The translations under genes and the position numbers were made by a program. Positions 9,327 through 19,978 of a stretch of 64,000 nt of DNA are shown one piece after another. How positions within the stretch are numbered: position 1 is the first letter of the stretch; every line of letters starts with the position of its first letter. This DNA is from Anderseniella sp. GTDB taxonomy: Bacteria > Pseudomonadota > Alphaproteobacteria > Rhizobiales > Aestuariivirgaceae. The stretch spans positions 310,001 through 374,000 of the forward strand of contig JANQOK010000016.1 of assembly GCA_028289645.1 (NCBI GenBank), written 5' to 3'. The notes under the pieces were generated by a model. It made no database searches. It worked only from the letters and a program-made list of their open reading frames with translations, and had not been told where the DNA came from.

Positions 9327-10726
9327 CAGCCCTTGCCCACCTTGGTACGCTCCAGGATGAACCGCTTCACGATTGCCAGGTCATTGGCCACCACGTCGAA
9401 GCGTTCTTCTCGCTGCATCAGGTCGCCCAGCCTGTCGGGAAGTGGCGGACGCACATCGCAGGCTGCCGCTACTGCATCCGGGAATTTCGCCGGGTGCGCC
9501 GTTGCAAGGGTGACCATCGGCACCTCATTGCGCGCCTGGGCCCGGGCCACGCCATACCCCACCGCCGTGTGCGGGTCGAGCAGTTCACCGGTTTCGGTCC
9601 AGGTTGTGCGGATGATGTCAGCGGTCTCCGCTTCACTGGTGCGGCCGGAGGCAAAGTCGGCGGCAATATATTCACGCATCTCACCGCTCAAGGTGAAACT
9701 GCCGGACTGCTTCAGTCCCGCCATCAGGGTTGACAGGTGGGCCGCGTCCTTGCCGCAGGCCTCGAACAACAGGCGCTCAAAGTTGCTCGATACCTGAATG
9801 TCCATCGACGGGCTCTGGGTTGCCTCGACGCCGAGCACCTCATAGCGGCCGGTTTCCATGGTGCGATGCAGAATATCATTGATGTTGGTTGCAATCACCA
9901 GATCGCCTACGGGCAATCCCATGTGACGCGCCACCTGGCCGGCAAAGATGTCGCCGAAATTGCCGGTCGGTACGCAGAAGTCGACCTTGCGGTCAGGCGC
10001 GCCCAGCGCCAGCGCTGCGGTGAAGTAATACACCGTCTGCGCCATGATGCGGGCCCAGTTGATGGAGTTGACACCTGACAGCATCACGCTGTCGCGAAAC
10101 CCCTCGTCGGCAAACATGGCTTTGACGTGGGCCTGGCAGTCGTCAAAGTTCCCTTCCAGGGCAATATTGTGGATGTTCGGCTTGTCGACAGTGGTCATCT
10201 GGCGGCGCTGCACGTCGCTGACCAGACCGTGCGGGTGCAGGATGAACACATCTGTGCGGTTCGACGCAGCGAAGGCGTCGATGGCGGCGCCTCCGGTGTC
10301 ACCCGACGTTGCACCGACGATTGTGGCCCGGCGGCCGGCCTGGTCCAGCGCATGATCCATGAGCCGGGACAGAAGCTGCATGGCAACGTCCTTGAACGCC
10401 AGCGTGGGCCCGTGGAACAATTCCATCAGCCAGTGATTGGCGTCCAGCTGTTTCAGCGGCACCACTGCCTTGTGGGCAAAGGTCGCGTAGGCCTCATCAA
10501 TCATCCGGCGCAAGTGGGCGTCTTCGATCTCGGCGCCGGTAAACAGCCTGATGACAGCAAAAGCGACTTCCGGGTAGCTCCGACCGCGCAGGTCCAGCAA
10601 CTCCGCACGGCTGATCTGCGGCCAGGTCTCAGGCACATACAGCCCGCCGTCGGATGCCAGCCCGGCCAGCAGCACATCGGTGAAGCCAAGAGCAGGCGCC
10701 TGCCCGCGTGTCGATATATATTTCAT
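9326..10726 (-). CDS. thrC: threonine synthase
   Basis: Threonine synthase converts O-phosphohomoserine to threonine with pyridoxal phosphate. The N-terminus MKYISTRGQAPALGFTDVLLAGLASDGGLYVPE is split here as its hallmark start and GLASDGGLYVPE motif. The PLP lysine lies in HGPTLAFKDVAMQLL, and GATSGDTGGAAI is the phosphate-binding loop. The length of 466 residues fits the family. The start at 10726 overlaps the SURF1 stop by one base (TGATG). A longer reading would run into SURF1. The M16 peptidase follows with the same kind of overlap. Confidence 0.96.
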   Translation of the reverse strand: MKYISTRGQAPALGFTDVLLAGLASDGGLYVPETWPQISRAELLDLRGRSYPEVAFAVIRLFTGAEIEDAHLRRMIDEAYATFAHKAVVPLKQLDANHWLMELFHGPTLAFKDVAMQLLSRLMDHALDQAGRRATIVGATSGDTGGAAIDAFAASNRTDVFILHPHGLVSDVQRRQMTTVDKPNIHNIALEGNFDDCQAHVKAMFADEGFRDSVMLSGVNSINWARIMAQTVYYFTAALALGAPDRKVDFCVPTGNFGDIFAGQVARHMGLPVGDLVIATNINDILHRTMETGRYEVLGVEATQSPSMDIQVSSNFERLLFEACGKDAAHLSTLMAGLKQSGSFTLSGEMREYIAADFASGRTSEAETADIIRTTWTETGELLDPHTAVGYGVARAQARNEVPMVTLATAHPAKFPDAVAAACDVRPPLPDRLGDLMQREERFDVVANDLAIVKRFILERTKVGKG

Positions 10727-11514
10727 CACTCGTTTCCGGCCTGAGAGATCTCGCGACGGCGTTTGCGGATGAACAGCCAGCTCATCACTGCCAGCACAAG
10801 AGCCAATGAGTACCATGTGAAAGCGTATTGCAGGTGATTGTTGGGTAATTCAACCTTCAAATCCTCCGGGTCGGGCCATTGGCCTGTGCCGGGTTCACCG
10901 CCGGGCTCCAACTGGACGAACATGGCTGAGGTGATGGGTTCCGGCCCCTCGTAACCGTCCAGCAGGTTGGATGGCATCGAAGCGGAGATGCCGACCAGAT
11001 CATACCAGTACCAGATGCCCGCGTCAGTGTCGGCCTCGGGCGAGAACATGTTGCGGTCAGACGCCCGGTTGCGGGTAACACCGGTAATGGTGAGCTCGCC
11101 TTCAGGCTGGCGGGTGTCGCCGGCAATCGGCACTTTCAGCATGCGCTGATCAATGAAGCCTCGATCCACGAAGACGACAAAGCCCGACTTGTCGACAAAC
11201 GGCGTGATCACCTGGTAACCAGGCCTGTCGCCGCGGGCGCGATAGACATGCCGCGTGGCATGGTGGCGGTAGCTTCCATTGAGGCGGACGCGCAGGAAGT
11301 CGACGTCGTAGCCGTGCTCCATGCCGGCCTCGATATCGTAGATGGTTACCGGGTTGCCGGTCAGCGACGAGCTGCGCTTTTCAATCAGGTCAAGCTTCCA
11401 CTGCAGGCGCATGACCTGCCATGAGCCCAATCCTAACAGCAGCGCGATGCCGGCAGCAGCGGCAACGACAATCGGCCAGATCCGGTGTGGCGGTTGTGAA
11501 ACGACTGTTGTCAC
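10726..11514 (-). CDS. SURF1 family cytochrome oxidase assembly protein
   Basis: SURF1 (Shy1-like) proteins help insert heme a into subunit I of cytochrome c oxidase. This 262-residue copy has the usual plan: an N-terminal membrane helix (about 12-33, LLLGLGSWQVMRLQWK), a periplasmic core with GYQVITPFV and VFVDRGFI, and a C-terminal helix followed by RKRRRE. Translation starts at GTG 11514, which overlaps the DUF983 stop as GTGA. It lies just beyond ctaE, matching its assembly role. Confidence 0.93.
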   Translation of the reverse strand: MTTVVSQPPHRIWPIVVAAAAGIALLLGLGSWQVMRLQWKLDLIEKRSSSLTGNPVTIYDIEAGMEHGYDVDFLRVRLNGSYRHHATRHVYRARGDRPGYQVITPFVDKSGFVVFVDRGFIDQRMLKVPIAGDTRQPEGELTITGVTRNRASDRNMFSPEADTDAGIWYWYDLVGISASMPSNLLDGYEGPEPITSAMFVQLEPGGEPGTGQWPDPEDLKVELPNNHLQYAFTWYSLALVLAVMSWLFIRKRRREISQAGNE

Positions 11515-11891
11515 TTGTCTTCCAACCTGCCCTCACGGGCGCTGGTGAGATATTGCTGATTGATAAAAATACCCTTGGTCGGGCGCAGCAGCAACAGCGG
11601 CAGGCCAACCGCCAGCGGCAGAGCCACCAGGGCATGCACCCACCACACAGGCTGCCAGTTCAACTCAACGAACAGCACGCCGCCCATGGCAAGCGTGCCG
11701 CACAACAGCATGATGAACCAGGCGGCACCGTCGCCGCTGTCGGAGAAGGAAAAATCAAGACCGCAGTGGTCACACTTGTCGGCAACCGTCAGATAGCCCC
11801 GGAACAAACTGCCCTGGCCGCACCGCGGGCACAAACCCTTGATGCCGTTGCTGACCGGCGATTGCGGCGGGTAGTAGGGTTGCTGGTTCAT
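11511..11891 (-). CDS. DUF983 membrane protein
   Basis: This 126-residue protein has an N-terminal zinc-ribbon-like set of cysteines (CPRCGQGSLF and CDHCGLDF) followed by two membrane helices (about 58-78 and 85-103). It matches DUF983, a family that in Alphaproteobacteria sits between ctaE and SURF1 in oxidase operons. A role in cytochrome oxidase biogenesis is therefore inferred from position; the biochemistry is unknown. It is the first gene after the ctaE terminator and overlaps SURF1 by four bases. Confidence 0.88.
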   Translation of the reverse strand: MNQQPYYPPQSPVSNGIKGLCPRCGQGSLFRGYLTVADKCDHCGLDFSFSDSGDGAAWFIMLLCGTLAMGGVLFVELNWQPVWWVHALVALPLAVGLPLLLLRPTKGIFINQQYLTSAREGRLEDK

Positions 11892-11931
11892 CCACGTACG
11901 CGGCCTCGAAAAAACTCACCATGGGCTAAAG

Positions 11932-11974
11932 CAAAAGACCGCACGGGAGGACTTGCTGGGCCTCTCATGCGGTC
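11932..11974 (-). terminator. intrinsic terminator downstream of ctaE
   Basis: Reading on the minus strand, arms at 11974-11961 and 11950-11937 form a 14-base stem with one wobble and one mismatch, followed by TTTTGC. This separates the cox operon from the DUF983-SURF1-thrC genes, which would need read-through or a promoter of their own. Confidence 0.65.
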
Positions 11975-11986
11975 CGTTGACAAGGG

Positions 11987-12009
11987 GATCAGGCGGGTAC
12001 CGCCTGATC
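11987..12009. repeat. perfect inverted repeat at the ctaE stop codon
   Basis: Ten-base arms GATCAGGCGG and CCGCCTGATC flank a three-base loop, and the ctaE stop codon overlaps the second arm. There is no T run directly after it on either strand. It may protect the 3' end of the oxidase transcript or act with the terminator 13 bases away. Confidence 0.55.
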
Positions 12010-12871
12010 AGTGCGGTGCGATCGTCGCGCCCACGCTGCCCCACACGTAAATGCACGCGAACAGGAACAGCCAGACCACGTCAACGAAATGCCAGTACCA
12101 AGCCGCTGCTTCAAATCCGAAGTGTTTTTCGGGCGTGAAGTGCCCGGCCAGGGCGCGGAACAGGCAGACGATCAGGAAGATCGTACCAACCAGCACATGG
12201 AAGCCATGGAAGCCGGTTGCCATGAAGAAGGTCGACGAATAGATGTTGCCGCCATTCTCGGACTTGAAGGCGAATGCCGCATGTGCGTACTCGTATGCCT
12301 GAACACAGGTAAACAGCGCGCCCAGGGCCACCGTGCAGATCAGACCCCATTTCAGGCCCTCGCGGTCATTGTTGATCAGGGCATGATGCGCCCAGGTCAC
12401 GGTGGTACCCGACAGCAGCAGGATGAGGGTGTTGAGCAATGGCAGGTGCCAGGGATCAAACACTTCAACGCCGGCCGGCGGCCAAACGCCCTGGGTCAGT
12501 TCTACACGGGTCGCCTGTATGGCGGAATCGGTATACAGCGAGGCTTCAAAGAAGGCCCAGAACCAGGCCACGAAGAACATGATTTCCGATGCGATGAACA
12601 TCAGCATGCCGTAGCGCAGGTGCAGCTGCACGACAGGTGTGTGATCGCCCTTGTGGCTCTCGGCCACAACGTCGCGCCACCACATGAACATGGTGTACAG
12701 GACAATCGCAAAACCGAGCAGAGCCCACACCGAGACACCCCAGGTCTGACCGTTGTGCATCCAGTAAATGGAGCCGATCGCAAGGATCAGCGCACCAATT
12801 GAGCCGACAACCGGCCATGGGCTGGGGTCCACCAGATGATAGTCGTGATTTTTAGCGTGGCTGTCTGCCAT
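12008..12871 (-). CDS. ctaE: cytochrome c oxidase subunit III
   Basis: Subunit III of the aa3-type oxidase is a seven-helix membrane protein that supports proton uptake and stability of subunit I. The 287-residue product has the segment HLRYGMLMFIASEIMFFVAWFWAFFEASL, given here only as its core motif MLMFIASEIMFF, then GVEVFDPWHLPLLNT, HALINNDREG, and the C-terminal FEAAAWYWHFVDVVWLFLF. The start at 12871 gives MADSHAKNHDYHLVDPSPWP, the normal alphaproteobacterial N-terminus. GGGAGAAAAGGG precedes it. It ends the ctaCDB-G-E operon. Confidence 0.97.
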   Translation of the reverse strand: MADSHAKNHDYHLVDPSPWPVVGSIGALILAIGSIYWMHNGQTWGVSVWALLGFAIVLYTMFMWWRDVVAESHKGDHTPVVQLHLRYGMLMFIASEIMFFVAWFWAFFEASLYTDSAIQATRVELTQGVWPPAGVEVFDPWHLPLLNTLILLLSGTTVTWAHHALINNDREGLKWGLICTVALGALFTCVQAYEYAHAAFAFKSENGGNIYSSTFFMATGFHGFHVLVGTIFLIVCLFRALAGHFTPEKHFGFEAAAWYWHFVDVVWLFLFACIYVWGSVGATIAPH

Positions 12872-12932
12872 AGCCCTTTTCTCCCGCTCAAACTGCCCGG
12901 CCAGGTTGCATCCTGGCATCGGACAAAGTCAA

Positions 12933-13529
12933 TTAATTCACCGTGTTGTCAGTTTGCGAACGCGAGCTGGATGAGGTCTTCACCGGCTCCTCGTCCACCG
13001 CATAGAAAGTATAGGAAAGCGTAATCGTCTTGACCGATTTCATGTCCGGATCATCTACAATGTCCGGATCGACAAAGTAACTCACCGGCATGTCCACGGA
13101 CTGGCCCGGCTGCAAAGTCTGTTCGGTAAAGCAGAAGCATTCGATTTTCGAAAAATATACCCCTGCACCAGCCGGTGTGACATTGAAGGTCGCCGTGCCG
13201 GTTACCGGCCGGCTGGTGGTGTTCGTTGCCTTGTAGAAGGCCAGATTCTGTTCGCCGATGCGAATGGTCTGGCTATGCTGCACCGGAACAAATTCCCAAC
13301 TCAGCGACGAGTTCACATTGGCATCAAAGGCAACGGTGATTTTCTGGTCAAGCGGCTTTTCAGGTGATGCATCAGCACGCTGCGTGGTGCCGCCGAAGCC
13401 GGTGACCTGACAAAAGATCTGGTACAGCGGAACCGCTGCATAGGCCATTCCAACCATGCCGACAGCAACGCTGCCGGCCATCACCGCCAACCGCAAGTTG
13501 GACCTGCCGCCAGGCATCGGGACACTCAT
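12933..13529 (-). CDS. ctaG: cytochrome c oxidase assembly protein CtaG/Cox11
   Basis: CtaG (Cox11) delivers copper to the CuB site of subunit I. The 198-residue protein has one N-terminal membrane helix (about 13-33), the motif PLYQIFCQVTGFGGTTQRA, and the copper-binding pair in KIECFCFTEQTL, followed by PVSYFVDPDI. The start at 13529 follows the stop of the 54-residue gene by one base. It lies between ctaB and ctaE, the normal place. Confidence 0.96.
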   Translation of the reverse strand: MSVPMPGGRSNLRLAVMAGSVAVGMVGMAYAAVPLYQIFCQVTGFGGTTQRADASPEKPLDQKITVAFDANVNSSLSWEFVPVQHSQTIRIGEQNLAFYKATNTTSRPVTGTATFNVTPAGAGVYFSKIECFCFTEQTLQPGQSVDMPVSYFVDPDIVDDPDMKSVKTITLSYTFYAVDEEPVKTSSSSRSQTDNTVN

Positions 13530-13530
13530 G

Positions 13531-13695
13531 TCAGCCTCCTGCCTGCGTGGCGATGTTTGATCCCATCCGCACCACCGTGGTGACAAAGAACAAGATCACC
13601 AGGGCGACAAGCGACCAGGCGATCACAATAGACCGCTTGCGCTGGCGCGCTCTTTCTTCGTCGCTGGGCGTGTGGGTCTGCATGTCTTCGGCCAT
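13531..13695 (-). CDS. 54-residue CoxF-like single-helix membrane protein
   Basis: A short gene fills the gap between ctaB and ctaG. It begins MAEDMQTHTPSDEERARQRK, then a single hydrophobic helix (about 22-41, IVIAWSLVALVILFFVTTVV) and ends ATQAGG. Its stop lies one base before the ctaG ATG and its start three bases after the ctaB stop, so all three are likely co-translated. Small proteins of this kind at the same position in other alphaproteobacterial oxidase operons are called CoxF-like. The role in oxidase assembly is inferred from that. Confidence 0.85.
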   Translation of the reverse strand: MAEDMQTHTPSDEERARQRKRSIVIAWSLVALVILFFVTTVVRMGSNIATQAGG

Positions 13696-13698
13696 AAT

Positions 13699-14649
13699 CT
13701 ACAGTACCCCGGTCAGGCTGACGGCACGATCAACCAGCAAAGATCCGAAAATGGCAAACAGATACAGGATCGAATACCCAAACAGCTTCTTCGGCGCGCG
13801 CCCGGCCTTCTCACCTTCACGCAACGAGAACACCTGCCATGCATGCCAGATGAACTTTGCCGTCAGCACGAAGGCAGCCACGCCGTACACCCAGCCGGCA
13901 ATACCGGAGACAATCGGCAGTGCCGCCACCGGCGCCATGGCCAGCGAATACCACCAGATCTGCCGCCGGGTCGCGTCAACACCAGCAACGTTCGGCAGCA
14001 TTGGAACGCCCGCCGTCTCATAATCGCCGAAGCGGAACAATGCCAGCGCCCAGAAGTGCGGCGGTGTCCACATGAATATAATGAGGAACAGTGAAACACT
14101 CGCCATGTCCACCGACCCGGTTACGGCAGACCAGGCAACCATCGGCGGAAACGCACCTGCAGCGCCACCGATTACAATGTTCTGCGGCGTCGTGCGCTTC
14201 AGGAAGGCAGTGTAAATGACTGCATAAAAGAAAATCGTGAACGCCAGGAAGGCTGCCGCCACCCAGTTGACGGCAAGTCCCAGCACCACAACAGAGCCGA
14301 CCGACAGCGTAACTCCGAAGATGTACGCTTCGCCCGGCTCGATGGCGCCACGCGGGATCGGGCGCCTGGCGGTACGGCCCATCTGAGCGTCGATATCGGC
14401 ATCATAGGCCATGTTCAACGCGCCCGAGGCGCCTGCGCCGACGGCAATGCACAAAATGGCGATGAAGGCTGTCCACGGGTGAATGTCACCCGGCGCCAGC
14501 ACCAATCCGCAAATGGCGGTAAAGATAACAAGCGACATGACGCGCGGCTTGAGCAGCGCCCAGAAATCTTCAACAGCGCCCTTGCCGCCAAGCGCAAAAG
14601 CCTGCGCTTCCCGGCCCTGTTGCATCATGTCTGTACGAATGTCTGTCAT
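13699..14649 (-). CDS. ctaB: protoheme IX farnesyltransferase (heme O synthase)
   Basis: CtaB/CyoE adds a farnesyl group to heme b, giving heme O, the precursor of heme a for the oxidase. This UbiA-family membrane protein of 316 residues has the first prenyl-binding motif [20 protein letters not shown] and the second aspartate region [17 protein letters not shown]. About eight to nine helices can be seen. The start [11 protein letters not shown] is chosen as the longest ATG within the operon. A strong hairpin lies between it and ctaD. Confidence 0.96.
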   Translation of the reverse strand: MTDIRTDMMQQGREAQAFALGGKGAVEDFWALLKPRVMSLVIFTAICGLVLAPGDIHPWTAFIAILCIAVGAGASGALNMAYDADIDAQMGRTARRPIPRGAIEPGEAYIFGVTLSVGSVVVLGLAVNWVAAAFLAFTIFFYAVIYTAFLKRTTPQNIVIGGAAGAFPPMVAWSAVTGSVDMASVSLFLIIFMWTPPHFWALALFRFGDYETAGVPMLPNVAGVDATRRQIWWYSLAMAPVAALPIVSGIAGWVYGVAAFVLTAKFIWHAWQVFSLREGEKAGRAPKKLFGYSILYLFAIFGSLLVDRAVSLTGVL

Positions 14650-14691
14650 CTGTATTCCAAAATAGCCGGTCGCCCGGCACCTAGTGCGAAA

Positions 14692-14721
14692 CCGGCCCGC
14701 CTCAACAAAGCAGCGGGCCGG
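14692..14721 (-). terminator. intercistronic hairpin between ctaD and ctaB
   Basis: Nine-base perfect arms (CCGGCCCGC and GCGGGCCGG) with a 12-base loop are followed on the minus strand by only TTTC. It may be a leaky terminator or a stability element that raises ctaCD over the downstream assembly genes. Confidence 0.45.
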
Positions 14722-14736
14722 GTAACCTGTTGCAGC

Positions 14737-16422
<1,686 letters not shown>

Positions 16423-16427
16423 TCAAA

Positions 16428-17297
16428 TCAGTTTTCCGAGCCGCCGGCTTTGCCGAGTGCCAGCTTGCCCTTGGTCTTCAGGATGGTGGCAAGATGCTCC
16501 TGGGCCTGTTCGACACCGGCAGTCTTGGCCTTTTCCAACCAGGCATTGTACTCGTCGTCGGACACGACACGCACGGTGATCGGCATGTAGGCATGGTCCT
16601 TGCCGCACAGTTCTGAACACTGGCCGTAGAACACGCCTTCCTTTTCCGCCTTGAACCAGGTTTCGTTCAGCCGGCCCGGCACGGCGTCAATCTTTGACCC
16701 GAAAGATGGGATGGTCCACGCATGCAGCACGTCGTTGGCGGTTACGATGACACGCACCACCTTGTTGACCGGAACCACAACTTCGGTGTCCGTAGCAAGC
16801 AGGTAGGGTTCGCCCTCCTTCAGTTCGTCCTTGGCTTTCAGGTACTGATCGAAGGACACGTCATGCTCGGGATATTCGTACGACCAGAACCACTGGTTGC
16901 CGATAGCCTTGACGGTCATTTCCGCGGCGGGAAAGTCGCGCTGGAAATACAAAAGCCGGAATGACGGGATGGCAATGCCGATCAGGATCAGGATCGGTAC
17001 AACTGTCCATACCACCTCAACCAGCGTGTTGTGCGTCGTGCGCGACGGTACCGGATTGGCCTTGGCATTGTATTTCACACACACCCAGATCAGCAAACCC
17101 AGCACAAACAGACAGATAATGGTGATCAGAATGAGCAGACCATTGTGAAAGTCGGTGATGAACGTCATGACCGGCGATGCCGATTGCTGCAGGTTCATCT
17201 GCCAATCCACCGGCTGGCCAAGGCCCGCCGCAATCGCCGAAGGTGCCGCTGACAAGGCTGTCCCCAATACCGTCAAGCTCGCAAACAATTTGCGCAT
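16428..17297 (-). CDS. ctaC: cytochrome c oxidase subunit II
   Basis: Subunit II carries the CuA centre that accepts electrons from cytochrome c. The 289-residue product has a signal peptide (to about Ala24), two membrane helices (about 45-75 and 93-115) and a periplasmic cupredoxin domain. CuA ligands lie in LHAWTIPSFGSK and in GQCSELCGKDHAYMPI, and the aromatic patch is NQWFWSYEYP. It is the first gene of the oxidase operon. The 395-base region upstream is shared with the divergent IalB gene. Confidence 0.97.
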   Translation of the reverse strand: MRKLFASLTVLGTALSAAPSAIAAGLGQPVDWQMNLQQSASPVMTFITDFHNGLLILITIICLFVLGLLIWVCVKYNAKANPVPSRTTHNTLVEVVWTVVPILILIGIAIPSFRLLYFQRDFPAAEMTVKAIGNQWFWSYEYPEHDVSFDQYLKAKDELKEGEPYLLATDTEVVVPVNKVVRVIVTANDVLHAWTIPSFGSKIDAVPGRLNETWFKAEKEGVFYGQCSELCGKDHAYMPITVRVVSDDEYNAWLEKAKTAGVEQAQEHLATILKTKGKLALGKAGGSEN

Positions 17298-17692
17298 ATT
17301 GCCCTCTTAAAATTCGCAGGCGGAAAAAACCCGCCCTGCATTGCATTCAAATGTGCAGGCTTGGCCGTAGATCTCATTGCCGCACTTCTGCCATGTGTCT
17401 GTTGAACCACAATCGACCAATGCCTGCAACTACCATGTGGCGCGTCAAAATTGCACGGTTTGGAGTTGCCGCATCACGGGGATGCCAGTTCACAAGGTCG
17501 GCTATGATCGCAATAAAGCCTCAATTGCGCACGAAGAGTGCGGGACAAACATCAAAATCGGTCAATCGGCAAGTTTCGGGGCTGAAATCGCACACTCGGG
17601 TTGCTAAATCGGCCCCGCCTCTGGCATACACGGCAGTCAAACGAAATGAGCGGCAGTTCAACTTCAGTCAATCGGTAGGGAGCAGGTATCCA
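17298..17692. promoter_or_regulatory. intergenic region between divergent ctaC and IalB gene
   Basis: This stretch has no convincing gene; short open frames in it lack ribosome sites and family features. A GC stem with a bulge around an A/T-rich loop (about 17320-17345) lies in the likely ctaC leader. The region must hold the promoters for both directions, but I cannot assign boxes with confidence. Confidence 0.4.
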
Positions 17693-18379
17693 GTGCCCAA
17701 CATATTCAACGTGATTCGCAATTCAGCTTCGCTGCTGGCAGCAGCCGGTATCATGTCAGCATTGGCATCCGCGGGCATTGTCTCTGACCTGACAACATCT
17801 GCCATAGCGCAGCAACAGACACCTCCGCCATCTCCCAAACAGTTCGGCCCGCGCGTCAACGCACCGGCTGCCCGGAACCCAAACCGGCCGGCACCGCAGC
17901 TGATCGCGGAAAACGGCAAGTGGAAAGTCCAGTGCGAAGCCCGGCCGGCGCGCAAGGATGCATCAGGCAAGGATATTCCGGCTCAGAAAGTGTGCGCCAT
18001 GGTGCAGATCAGCCGCGACGCCAAGCGCCCGCAAATTGCCCTGTCGCTGATCATGCGGCAGCAGAAGCAGGGCGACCGGTCAGCGACCATGATGCAGATC
18101 ATGGCGCCTATCGGGGTGTTCCTGCCCACCGGCATCGCGCTGGAGATCGACGGTGCTGCAGTTGGCCGGGTGCCGTTTGTGCGCTGCCTGCCGCGGACCC
18201 CGAGGGCACCGGGCCTGTGCACGGCAACCGCGGAAGCGCAAAAAGCCACACTAGCCAAGATGAAAGCGGGCCAGTCCGCCAACTTCATCATTTATGAAGC
18301 GCCCGGCGCGGCCATCAAGATGCCGATCTCACTGAACGGATTTACGGCATCTTACAAGGCTCTGCTCGACAACAGCTAA
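17693..18379 (+). CDS. invasion-associated locus B (IalB) family protein
   Basis: This exported 228-residue protein has a signal peptide, a Pro-rich linker (about 45-70) and an IalB domain. Typical parts are the segment ENGKWKVQCE, a conserved cysteine in KVCAMVQ, LALIMR-like IALSLIMRQQKQG, the IGVFLPTGIALEIDG motif, and VPFVRCLPR with CTATAEAQ. IalB was named for red-cell invasion in Bartonella, but the family is widespread in free-living Rhizobiales with unknown function. GTG 17693 is chosen because GGGAGCAGG lies just upstream. The frame is open far upstream, but without family sequence. Confidence 0.88.
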   Translation: MPNIFNVIRNSASLLAAAGIMSALASAGIVSDLTTSAIAQQQTPPPSPKQFGPRVNAPAARNPNRPAPQLIAENGKWKVQCEARPARKDASGKDIPAQKVCAMVQISRDAKRPQIALSLIMRQQKQGDRSATMMQIMAPIGVFLPTGIALEIDGAAVGRVPFVRCLPRTPRAPGLCTATAEAQKATLAKMKAGQSANFIIYEAPGAAIKMPISLNGFTASYKALLDNS

Positions 18380-18397
18380 GCCATTTCAAGGCATCCG

Positions 18398-18431
18398 GAT
18401 CAGGTTGTTAGCGGACAGCCTGATCGTTTTT
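18398..18431 (+). terminator. intrinsic terminator after IalB gene
   Basis: Arms 18398-18408 and 18415-18425 form an 11-base stem with one wobble and a six-base loop, followed by GTTTTT. It cleanly separates the IalB gene from tldD. Confidence 0.8.
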
Positions 18432-18535
18432 CACAACCGGATTTCAGGCCGGAAATCCGGATTTGGCGTCACTGCAGTTGCACCCCCGGGTGATATGCCT
18501 GACGATGAAACTTCGTATATCTATCCGGAGGCCAC

Positions 18536-19972
18536 ATGTCTGTGACTGACAATACCCATTCTGACGATCTGTTTTTCGCGGAAACCGGACTGGAGCGTGA
18601 TGCCGCACTGCGGTTGACAGAAGATGCGCTGGTCAACTCCGATGACGGCGAACTGTTCCTGGAATACTGCCAGTCGGAAAACCTGGTGTTTGACGACGGT
18701 CAGCTCAGAACCGCCAGCTTTGATGTCAACCAGGGCTTCGGTTTGCGCGCTGTCTGCGGTGAAACATCCGCCTATGCGCATTCCGCCGAACTGTCCCAGC
18801 AGGCGCTGGCACGCGCCGCGGAAACAGTGCGCAGCATCCAGTCCGGCAGCGGCGATGTGTCCGCGGCGCCGCCGCGCACCAACACCAGCCTGTACAGTGA
18901 CGACAATCCGGTGCAGGCCATGGCGTTCGAGGACAAGGTGCGCCTGCTGCAGCAGGTCGACGAGTTCACCCGCAATCTGGATGACCGGGTGCGGCAAGTC
19001 ACAGTGGCGCTGTCCGGCGAGTGGCAGGCGGTTGATATCATACGTCCGGCAGGCGACACCGTCAGCGACCGCAGGCCGCTGGTCCGCTTCAACGTGTCGG
19101 TTGTAACCGGTCAGGGCGAGCGGCGCGGCAGCGGCAGTTACGGCGCCGGCGGGCGGACGAACTACGCCGGCTTCGTTGGCACAGACAGCTGGCAGGACGC
19201 GGCCCGCGAGGCGCTCAGGCAGAGTGTCGTGGCACTGGAGGCGGAAGATGCACCGGCCGGAGAGATGGACGTAGTACTCGGCCCGGGCTGGCCGGGCATC
19301 CTGCTGCACGAAGCCATCGGTCACGGGCTTGAGGGCGATTTCAACCGCAAGAAGACATCCGCCTTCGCCGGCCTGATGGGCAAGCGTGTCGCCAGCCCCG
19401 GTGTCACCATCGTCGATGACGGCACACTGCATGACCGGCGCGGATCCCTGTCGGTGGACGATGAAGGAACACCGGCGCAAAAAACCACGTTGATCGAAGA
19501 CGGGATTCTGGTCGGCTACATGCAGGATCGCATGAATGGCAGGCTGATGGGCACAGGCTCAACCGGCAACGGCAGGCGGCAATCCTATGCCCACCACCCG
19601 ATGCCGCGCATGACCAATACCGTCATGGCCAATGGCGACGGCAATCCGAAGGACATCATTTCGTCGGTCAAGTCCGGCCTGTACGCGGTATCGTTCGGCG
19701 GCGGGCAGGTGGACATCACCAGTGGCAAGTTCGTGTTTTCGTGCACCGAAGCCTACCGGATCGAAAACGGCCGCATCGGCGCGCCGGTGAAGGGAGCAAC
19801 GCTGATCGGCAACGGACCGGACGCGTTGACGCGCATTTCCATGATCGGCAATGACATGCAGCTTGATCCGGGTATCGGCACATGCGGCAAGGATGGGCAA
19901 GGCGTTCCCGTCGGGGTCGGCCAGCCGACGGTTCGACTGGATCGCATTACCGTCGGCGGCACGTCGGCTTAG
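18536..19972 (+). CDS. tldD: metalloprotease TldD
   Basis: TldD is the catalytic half of the TldD/TldE metalloprotease that trims unfolded peptides, such as microcin B17 precursor and CcdA in enteric bacteria. The zinc motif is intact in LLHEAIGHGLEGDFNRK, and VTIVDDGTL and GRRQSYAHHPMPRMTNT follow. The product has 478 residues. CCGGAGG precedes the ATG. The partner gene, pmbA/tldE, lies about 25 kb away in the window rather than beside it. Confidence 0.95.
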   Translation: MSVTDNTHSDDLFFAETGLERDAALRLTEDALVNSDDGELFLEYCQSENLVFDDGQLRTASFDVNQGFGLRAVCGETSAYAHSAELSQQALARAAETVRSIQSGSGDVSAAPPRTNTSLYSDDNPVQAMAFEDKVRLLQQVDEFTRNLDDRVRQVTVALSGEWQAVDIIRPAGDTVSDRRPLVRFNVSVVTGQGERRGSGSYGAGGRTNYAGFVGTDSWQDAAREALRQSVVALEAEDAPAGEMDVVLGPGWPGILLHEAIGHGLEGDFNRKKTSAFAGLMGKRVASPGVTIVDDGTLHDRRGSLSVDDEGTPAQKTTLIEDGILVGYMQDRMNGRLMGTGSTGNGRRQSYAHHPMPRMTNTVMANGDGNPKDIISSVKSGLYAVSFGGGQVDITSGKFVFSCTEAYRIENGRIGAPVKGATLIGNGPDALTRISMIGNDMQLDPGIGTCGKDGQGVPVGVGQPTVRLDRITVGGTSA

Positions 19973-19978
19973 ACCACT

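Noticed and set aside
12011..12802. A 263-residue open frame opposite ctaE
   Set aside because: ctaE is unmistakable; the shadow has no start signal.
17377..17607. A 76-residue open frame between ctaC and the IalB gene
   Set aside because: It has no ribosome site, is odd in composition, and no family features are seen.
17177..17692. A long upstream extension of the IalB frame
   Set aside because: It would overlap ctaC in the opposite direction and place 170 odd residues ahead of a good signal peptide. GTG 17693 has a ribosome site.
18521..19480. A 319-residue open frame opposite tldD
   Set aside because: tldD has its zinc motif and full length; the antisense frame has no signals.
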